A DNA stretch of 64,000 nucleotides from Macrostomum hystrix. Taxonomy: Eukaryota; Platyhelminthes; Macrostomidae. The stretch spans positions 34,868,501-34,932,500 of the forward strand of contig CATNEN010000038.1 in assembly GCA_950097015.1 (NCBI GenBank), given 5' to 3'. Positions 33,301 to 43,800 of the stretch are shown here, one piece after another. Both the position numbers and the translations under genes were made by a program. The notes beneath the pieces are model-generated. The model was not told where the DNA came from. It did not search any database and saw only the letters and a list, made by a program, of their open reading frames with translations. Numbering within the stretch: position 1 is the first letter of the stretch; every line of letters starts with the position of its first letter.

Positions 33301-36300
33301 TCTCAAAATTCTATGAGTAGTTTCTAAGTGTTCTCATTGTGCTCATTGTGTTCTTAAAGTATGCTTAAGTGTGCTTAGAGCGTGCTCAAAGTGTATTTAG
33401 TGGGTTCAGACTGTATTCCGTTTGCTCAAAGTGTATTCAGTGTGCTCATAGTGTGCTCAAAGTGTATTCAGTGTGCTCATAGTGTGCTCAAAGTGTATTC
33501 AGTGTGCTCATAGTGTGCTCAAAGTGTATTCAGTGTGCTCATTGTGTGCTCAAAGTGTATTCAGTGTGCTCATAGTGTGCTCAAAGTGTATTCAGTGTGC
33601 TCATAGTGTGCTCAAAGTGTATTCAGTGTGCTCAAAATTGCACAGGATCTATCCCCGCCCATCCTCCAACCGGCAGGTCTTATCTGCACTGCGAATGGCG
33701 CACAGCCAGCGAAATAAGCGACCCCCGTTTCGCTCAGAAAGTCAAACGACACAAGCTGACTAAAATGACCACCTGCAAGGCAATCATGTTGACACCTTCG
33801 TCGTCTACTTCGTCGCTAATGTCGATGCAGCAACAGCAACAGCAGCAGCAGCAGCAGCAGCAGGCAGTAGCGGAAGATGAAGACCTATTTAATCCGGATT
33901 ATATCGAAGCCGACCGAGTCTTAGATTGTCAAACGGTGAACGACCTGACCTATTATCTAGTTAAATGGCGCTCATTATCCTACGAAGACGCCACTTGGGA
34001 ATTAACGGAGGACGTCCCGCCGGCTAAGATTAAAGACTATTTAAAAAACTCTCGCCCTCCACCGGAAGTCGAGCGTCGACGGCGCGTGGCCCGACCGGAC
34101 GATCCGGACGCTTGGCTGGGCCGAAAAATCGAAGCCGGCCGAATCTACAAAGGCGGTAATCAGCTCAGAGACTACCAATTGGAAGGTGTTAATTGGCTAA
34201 CCTACTGCTGGTATCACAGCCGGAACTGTATACTGGCTGACGAGATGGGACTGGGCAAGACTGTGCAGTCCATCACCTTTCTCAACGAGGTATGACATTT
34301 CGAGTGGAATTTGTACGTTAAATAGCTCGGAGATAAAAAGAGAAAACGTTCTTCAGAAAAAATATGAAAGATTACCAATTTCTCACCAACACGTAGGCAT
34401 TTCTGTTAACGAGATCTAATCCCGAAAACAACGATTTTTTAATCCGAATTCTCAAAACGTATTGGGATTTCTGTTATCCCAAATGATCCTCAGAGCAGGT
34501 TGGGATTTCTGTTATCCCAAATAATCCCCAGAACAGGTTGGGATTTCTGTTATCCCAAATCCCCAAAACAGATTGGGATTTCTTTTATCCAAAATCCCCA
34601 AAACAGATTGGGATTTCTGTTATCCCAAATGATCCTCAGAACAGGTTGGGATTTCTGTTATCCCAAATGATCCTCAAAACAGGTTGGGATTTCTGTTATC
34701 CCAAATAATCCTCAAAACAGGTTGGGATTTCTGTTATCCCAAATGATTCTCAGAACAGGTTGGGATTTCTGTTATCCCAAATGATCCTCAGAACAGGTTG
34801 GAATTTCTGTTATCCCAATCAATCCTCAAAACAGGTTGGGATTTCTGTTATCCCAATCAATCCTCAAAACAGGTTGGGATTTCTGTTATTCCAATCAATC
34901 CTCAAAACAGGTTGGGATTTCTGTTATCCCAATCAATCCTCAGAACAGGTTGGGATTCCTGTTATCCCAAATAATCCTCAGAAATGTTTTGGATTTTACT
35001 ATTTATAATCCTGAGAACAGGTATGATTTTTTATCCCAGATGTTCTGAACTGTGCTTGAAAATATACTTTCCCATTTTTCGCCACAGGTTTTCAACTACG
35101 GCATCAAAGGTCCATTCCTGGTTATTGTGCCGCTGTCCACCATTGGTAATTGGCAGCGCGAATTCGAAAACTGGACAGACATGAACGTTGTGGTCTATCA
35201 CGGCTCAACAGCATCCAGGGTGATGCTCCAGCAATACGAGATTCACCACCGCGACGCTAAGGAGAAGATTATCAAGCACTGTTACAAATTCAACGCACTC
35301 ATCACCACCTACGAGATTCTCATGACAGACATTGAATTCTTTGGCCAAATCGAATGGCGAGTCTCAGTCATAGACGAAGCTCATCGATTGAAGAATAAAA
35401 AGTGCAAACTTGGCGAAGGCTTGCGCTATCTGAGCTTGGAGCATCGGGTACTGCTCACTGGCACACCGTTGCAGAACAATGTCGAAGAGCTGTTCAGTTT
35501 GCTCAATTTTCTCGAACCGGAGAGTTTCTCGTGCTCACAGGTGAGCTAAGATCATGCGAACTTTGGGAGTTTCCTAGAATCATGAGGATCTTTGAGATTA
35601 AGAGTTTCCTCGAATCATGAGGATTTTTTAGATTAAGAGTTTCCTAGAATCATAAGGATCTTTGAGATTAAGAGTTTCCTCGAATCATGAGGATCTTTTA
35701 GATTAGGAGTTTCCTAGAATCATGAGGATCTTTTAGATTAGGAGTTTCCTAGAATCATGAGGATCTTTTAGATTGGGAGTTTCCTCGAATCATGAGGATC
35801 TTTTAGATTGGGAGTTTCCTCGAATCATGAGGATCTTTTAGATTGGGAGATTCCTAAAATTATGATGATTTTTTAGATTAAGAGTTTCCTAGAATCATAA
35901 GGATCTTTGAGATTTGGAGTTTCCTAGAATCATGAGGATCTTTTATATTGGGAGTTTCCTCGAATCATGAAGACCCTTGAGATTAGGAGTTTCCTAGAAC
36001 CATAGGGATCTTTTTTAGATTGGAAGTTTCATAGAATCATGGGGATTTTAAGGTTCGGGAGTTCTAGATAGTATTTTTCAATAAAATAATTAGGTTTTTT
36101 AGAAAAGTACAGGATTTTCTACAGAATCTAAACTAATTGTAATCGTATATTCAAAACTTTCAGGCCTTTCTAGCCGAATTTGGCGATCTCAAGACCGAAT
36201 CTCAGGTGGAGAATCTCAAAGCCATTCTGAAACCAATGATGCTGCGCCGCCTGAAAGAGGATGTAGAGAAATCCATCGCGCCAAAGGAGGAGACCATTAT

Positions 36301-37227
36301 CGAAGTGGAACTAACTAACATTCAGAAGAAGTATTACAGAGCCATTCTAGAAAGGAATTTCACATTTCTAAGCAAAGGTGCCACCTCCAGCAATGCGCCA
36401 AATCTCATGAACACAATGATGGAATTGCGCAAGTGCTGCAATCATCCGTTCCTCATCAAAGGCGCCGAAGATAACATCATGTCAGAGCTGCGGCATCAGT
36501 ACAAGGACATGGACACTCAGGAGTACCAGTTCCAGGCTATGGTCTATGCCTCTGGCAAACTGGTTCTAGTGCATAAACTCCTGCCCAAACTGCTGCAGGG
36601 CGGTCACAAAGTGCTCATGTTCTCACAGATGGTCAGAGTGTTAGATATCTTGGAGGACTTTCTAATCCACATGCAGTATCAGTACGAACGCATCGACGGC
36701 CGCATTCACGGCTTGCAGCGTCAGGAGGCTATCGATCGGTTTAGCAACGATCCTAATAAGTTTGTGTTCCTGCTTTGCACCAAGGCTGGCGGTTTGGGTA
36801 TCAATCTGACAGCCGCTGATACTGTTATTATCTACGATTCGGATTGGAATCCACAGAATGATCTGCAGGCTCAGGCCAGGTGTCACCGGATTGGACAGGA
36901 GAAATCTGTCAAGGTTTATAGGTGAGTTTCTCTTGTATTTGTTTTCTATTCTGTGTGGTTATTTAGCTGCGGAAATCTGATAGCGAGGTCGGAAGTTCGA
37001 ATCTCAAGCCAAGGGACCCAATTACTGTTTTTAGCCCATACTTAACTTAACATATGTAAAATAAGTACTACTACTTCTACTACTACTACTAAGATTACTA
37101 ATACTACTACTGCCACTCAGTTGTGAGTAGTACTAGCTCGTATGCTTGCTAGTTTTGTAACTACTATTATTTTATAAAGCTACTACTATTGCTAAAATTG
37201 TTATTACTACAACTGTACTTCTTCTAT

Positions 37228-37274
<47 letters not shown>

Positions 37275-37780
37275 ATACTACTACTACTACTACTACTTCT
37301 AATACTACTACTACTAGCACTATTACTACTACTACCACTATTCCCGCAAAAATATTTGGGATGTTTCTTTGGGTGATTCCAGTTGGAATCTGCGGTGTTT
37401 CCAGAAAAAGAAACAGCCGAACGCTGGAAACAGGCTAATCGGATGATTCCATGCTTGGAATCTACCCAACTGGGCGGTTTCTCGGTGCTTCTTGGTGGCG
37501 AAATGGAACCACCGAAAGAATCATCCAGTTCGTGAGATTCCATGCTCAGAAACCGCCGAGGAATCGACAGTAAAGAATTCTCTGGTTGTCCCATGGGCCA
37601 CTGGTTCGGGTGATTCTTCGGCGGTTTCCGCACACTTTACAATCACATCGGCTGCTTCCTGTGTGGTTTCTTTAACTCTTGCGAGATAGGGGGGATTTTG
37701 GTAGATTCCACTCCTATTTTGCACAAAAAACCCGCCGAAGAAGCAGCCGAATTTTTTACAGGGTTACTATTACTACTACC

Positions 37781-37838
<58 letters not shown>

Positions 37839-40800
37839 ATCCCGCTACACCCCTGCATCACAGGCTGATTACTCGCAACACTTACGAACGGGAAATGTTC
37901 GATCGAGCCAGTCTAAAACTCGGCCTAGACAAGGCCGTACTGCAGAACATGGGCGCCAGCAGCGGCGGCGCCTCCGGCCAGCCGTCAAAGAAGGATGTCG
38001 AAGATCTATTAAAGAAGGGAGCCTACGGCGCCCTGATGGACGACGACAATGCCGGGGATAAATTCTGCGAAGAGGATATCGACCAGATCCTCATGGGCCG
38101 GACAACCACCATTCAGATTGAGTCCGGGGAGAAGGGTAGCACGTTTAGCAAGGTGAGTTTCGCACCTGTTTTGGCCTCTGACCTTAATTATAAAAGAATT
38201 GCAGGAGAGCTGCAGGCAATGGCACATTATTTGGTGACACTAGACCCGCAGCTAGTAAGGAGGCAATTCTGCCCATTCCGCTTACACGCGCACAGATGCC
38301 TCTGCACTGACTTTCTCATCGTCAGGCAGTGTACACTCTCACTGTGCCTTGCACGACAAGCCACCAAGCCTTCTCTCCGAGTCTGCGTCCCAAATGAATG
38401 TGGCCTCGCCGCGGAATCGAGCTCAGGGACCTTGGTGCGAGAGGCTAACGCGTCAGACCGCTCTGCCACTCATTTGTCGGTCTCTGGCTTAAAAAATCGT
38501 GTGTACTTTTAGCCACTAAACTCCCCCAAATCTGCAGGCCAGCTTCTCCATGACCGGCAATCGGACAGACATCGATCTGGACGATCCGGAATTCTGGCAC
38601 AAATGGGCCCAGAAGGCCGGCGTCGACGAGAGCTACTTCAGCGCCAACAAGGACCTAATTGTCGACGCGCCGCGTCAGAGGCGTCAGACTGCTCGCTATG
38701 TGGCTAACGAGGGCGCCGATACCGCCGGCCTGGGTGCGGCTAGCCTCGCCAGCAGCTCCGCTGGCAGCGGCGTCGGCGGCCCAGGCGGCGGCCCAGGCGG
38801 AGGCTCCGATTCGGAGGCTGACTCTGACGATTCCGCTGGCGGTTCCACAATTGCCTACGGGCCCAACGGTCAGCCGCTGCCGCATTCGCTGCATCGTCGG
38901 CGACGTCGGGACAAAGCGATGGGCGAGCTGGAGCGAACCGACCTGTTCCGCCTGGAAAAAGGCCTCATGGCGTTCGGCTTCGGACGCTGGCGAGAAATCG
39001 CCGCCAGATGTGCTTCGCCAGCCAATTCATCGACATCGGCGACCGCCATGTCACTGACGGCGACATCACCGGAGGCTGAATCAGCTGTTGAACGCCTGAG
39101 CCGCGCCCTGCTGTCGCATTGTCTGCGATTCTACACCGGCGATGCCCGAATCCGCGCCTTTGTTAGCCACCTGCTCAGTTCCAGCAGTCCCGCCGGCGAC
39201 TCCGCCTCGGCTCTGCGACACTCCGGCCTCAGCGCGCCGATCGCTCGGGGCCGGAAAACGCGCCGAGTTGAGCCTGCGCCGCTGTTGGGCGCCGGCGGTG
39301 CGGCTTCCACATCAGCCGCCGCCGATGCCGCCGACGCTGCCGCAGCCACGACGCCAGCTTCTGTAGCAGCCGATGACTCGTCCAGCAACCAGCAGGCTCT
39401 AGATGATGCTTCCGACCGGATAGTGAGCTGTCCCAGCTTCCTTCGCCACCTGGAGAAGGCGGGCAATAAGCTGCTGCATCGCATTCGACTGCTCTACTTT
39501 CTGCAATGGCACATCATCGGCGACCAGGGTCCGGCCATCATGTCCGGCGCTAATCACCATCAGATTCGCGTCGACTTGCCACCGGCTGCTGACGGCGTCG
39601 AAAAGCCCGCCGACTGGTGGGACTCAGAAGCCGACAAGAGCCTGCTGATCGGTGTCTACAAGCACGGCCTGGACCGCTACGCGCCTCTCAGGTTGGATCC
39701 CTGCCTCTGCTTTTACGTCCGCTGCCCGCCGCCTGAGACGGCCAGTTCGCGTAAGGTGGCCGCCGCCGCAGCCGCGGCCGCCGCTCGTCTTGCCGCGTCG
39801 AAGGAAGAGCCGACAACGGTTGACAACGCAGATAGCGCGATGGAAGTCGATCAGGATGAAATGAAGGTCGAGCAAGAACAAATGAAGGTCAACCAGGATG
39901 AAATGAAGGTCAACCAGGATGAAATGAAGGTCAACCAGGATGAAATGAAGGTTGAACAGGATGAAATGAAGGTCGAACAGGGTGAAATGAATGTCAACCA
40001 GGATCAAATGAAGGTCAACCAGGATCAAATGAAGGTTAACCAGGTTGAAATGAAGGTCGAACAGGATCCCACTGATTCCGATGAAGTCACGCCAAAAGAT
40101 CAAGCTGTGGCGCAAGAGTCGGTTGCTGCGGTGGCGGAGCCGATAGAGTCTAGCTCGACAACGCTGCCGGCCGAAGAAGATGCCGCTGCTTGCAAGACTG
40201 ACGAGCAGCAGCAGTCAACTGTCAACGAGTCGGCAATGGATAATTCAACTGGCGCTGCCATCTCTGAAAAGGCAGCAGTCAGCGATCCGTTAGATGAGTT
40301 GAAGCAGGCCGAGCTAATGCAGCAGCAGCCGTTGCAGTTTCCATCGTCTACTGATTTGACAGCTCGGGTACGGCGTCTGATCGGCCTATTCCAGAAGCAA
40401 GCTCAGGCTATCGAATGCATGGAGACCGCCCGGCGTGCTCAGCTGGAACTGCTCGCTAGTAGACAGCAGCAACAGCAGCAGCAAATGCAGTTGCATCAGC
40501 AACAGTATCAGGTATATATGTGTTTTTAATATTTTTTACTCTGTAATCTTATAATATGTTCATTATTTTTTATCTCACCTGTCCATCTTATCTAATCTGT
40601 CCATGAGTTCTTATCTAACCTGTCCATGAGTTCTTATCTCACCTGTCCATGAGTTCTTATCTCACCTGTCCATGAGTTCTTATCTAACCTGTCCATGAGT
40701 TCTTATCTCACCTGTCCATGAGTTCTTATCTAACCTGTCCATGAGTTCTTATCTCACCTGTCTATGAGTTCTTATCTAACCTGTCCATGAGTTCTTATCT

Positions 40801-43800
40801 GACCTGTCCATGAGTTCTTATCTCACCTGTCCATGAGTTCTTATCTAACCTGTCCATGAGTTCTTATCTCACCTGTCCATGAGTTCTTATCTAACCTATC
40901 CATGAGTTCTTATCTCACCTGTCTAATCACCACTACCATAAAACCAGGCTTTCTTCGATGGCGCACCCAACGCTCGCTGGTCTCGCCGCGAGGAGCTGGA
41001 CTTCGGCCGCACCCTGGCCAGCTACGGCATCGAGCTGCGTCCTAGCGGCGGTGGCTATCACTGGGATCGATTCCGGTCGCTAGCCAACCTGACTAGGAAG
41101 TCAGACGCCGTCATGACAGCTTATTTCTACGCCTATTTCACCATGTGCCGAGATGTCTGTCAGAGAACCGCTGCCTGTTTGGCTAACAGCGGTTCGGATG
41201 AGTTCCTTTCGGCTGTTGCCACGGCCGATGCTCTGCGAGCCGCTTTCATGGTGAGAAAGTTTCGCGACTCATTTCCCTGAGCACTGCTACTCATGCTCGT
41301 CATTTTCTTTGTCATATCACTCATCATTATCTCCATACTACTCATTTTTATCTTATCATTCTACTCGTCATTCTTATCATTCTACTCTTCATTCTTATCG
41401 TACTACTCGTCATTCTTATCATACTACTTGTCATTTTTATCATACTACTCGTCATTCTTAATAACTACTCGTCATTTTTATCATACTACTCGTCCTTCTT
41501 ATCATACTACTTGTCTTTTTTATCATACTACTCGTCATTCTTATCATACTACTTGTCATTCTTATCATACTACTCGTCTTTTTATTATACTACACATCAT
41601 TATTATCATACTACTCGTCATTCTTATCATACTACTCGTCATTCTTATCATACTACTTGTCATTCTTATCATACCACTCATCATTTTTATCATACTACTC
41701 GTCATTCTTAATAACTACTCGTCATTTTTATTATACTACTCGTCATTCTTATCATACTACTTGTCATTCTTATCATACTACTCGTCATTTTTATCATAAT
41801 ACTCGTCATTCTTACCATACTACTCGTCTTCTTATTATACCACTCGTCAATTTTATCATACTACTCGTCCTCTTAATATACTACTCGTCATTCTTATCAT
41901 ACTACTCGTCTTTTTATTATACTACACATCATTATTATCATACTACTCGTCATTCTTAATAACTACTCGTCATTCTTATCATACTACTCGTCATTTTTAT
42001 CATAATACTCGTCATTCTTACCATACTACTCGTCTTCTTATTATACCACTCGTCATTATTATCATACTACTCGTCCTCTTAATATACTACTCGTCATTCT
42101 TATCATACTACTCGTCTTTTTATTATACTACACATCATTATTATCATACTACTCGTCATTCTTATCATACTACTCGTCTTTTTATTATACTACACATCAT
42201 TATTATCATACTACTCGTCCTCTTAATATACTACTCGTCATTCTTATCATACTACTCGTCTTTTTATTATACTACACATCATTATTATCATACTACTCGT
42301 CCTCTTAATATACTACTCGTCATTCTTATCATACTACTCGTCTTTTTATTATACTACACATCATTATTATCATACTACTCGTCATTCTTATCATACTACT
42401 CGTCTTTTTATTATACTACACATCATTATTATCATACTACTCGTCCTCTTAATATACTACTCGTCATTCTTATCATACTACTTCTCATTCTTAATATACT
42501 ATTCGTCATTCTTATCATACTACTCACAATTATTTTATCACACAACTCGCTTTTTTATCATACTACTCGTCCCTTTATGATACTAATCGTCCTTGTCATC
42601 ATACTGATGAAAATTCAGCACTCATCAGCACTTTCTCTCTACGCCATTCTTCCGCCGCAGATCCCAGACCGAGTACCGACGCCCGAAGCCTGGCCATCAG
42701 CCGAGTCCGTCTCCCCTGATCGGGCGGCTCGCTGCATTCGCCGCCTGGCCCTGATGCATCGGCTCAGACTGGAACTGGCTTCGACTGCATCAGCCGCGAA
42801 TGAGCATCATCAGCACCAGCTGGAGACTCGACTGGCTCGCCTGCTGCCATCGGCTGAAGCCCAACGACAGCACCAGCGTCAGCACCGACTCCCAGACTGG
42901 TGGCTGCCGGCTGTACACGATGCTGAACTGATGCGGGGCGCAGCTCGACACGGCCTAACCAGAGCCGAGGTGGCCTTCACCACAGATCACCAACTGCCGG
43001 CCTTCAATCTGGCAGCCGCTGCCGCAGCCACCTCCGGTTTGGCCGCTTGGCCAACCGAGCGCGCTCTCTGGCGTCGATTGGAGGCCATCTGCCACTGTCT
43101 GGCCACTGAGGGCGGCTGGCCGGCTCCGCAGACGACGTCGGCGATGTCGTCGACCGCGGCTGCGGCGGCCTCTCTAAGCAGCGACTCGGAGTCCGAGGAG
43201 GCTATTAGCACCGACGCTGATAGTAGGCGCGCTACTCCAGCCACAGCCACAGCCCTGATGTCCTCTTCGGCTTCGTCAGCCACCTCAGCCGCCACAGCAG
43301 CAGCAGCAGCAGCAGCAGCGGCAGCAACATCGGCGTCTAACGCGCTGATGGATGTTCGAGTACCAGTGCTCAGCTTGGAAACTGGCGCATTCATCTATCA
43401 GGATCGGGCGCCGAGTAGGCGCGATTTGGAGAAATTTCTGTTGGAGCACAGAGATTTTGTGCCCTACTCAATTGAGAAGGTGAGTTTGTCTTGTTCTACT
43501 GTGGGATAGCTGATCACGTGAGGTCTTTGACCCCGCAATAGTTAATAAAGTGGTCACTGACCCCTAGAATCGTTTATAAAGTGGGGTTTTTATGCATGAC
43601 CTAATCAGTAAAGACAGTCAGGTCAATGACCTAATCAGTAAAGACAGTCAGGTCAATGACCCAATCAGTAAAGACAGTCAGGTCAATGACCTCTACAGAA
43701 AAGACATTAAAGACAATGACCCCTATCAGTAAAGACAGTGAGGTCAATGACCCCTATTAGTCACAATGACCCCAATGAGTTAAGACAGTGAGGTCAATGA

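Noticed and set aside
41293-41959. Multi-pass membrane-like protein (Leu/Tyr/Ser-rich frames)
   Set aside because: By-product of the ~21-bp TCATACTACTCGTCATTCT array in a CHD intron.
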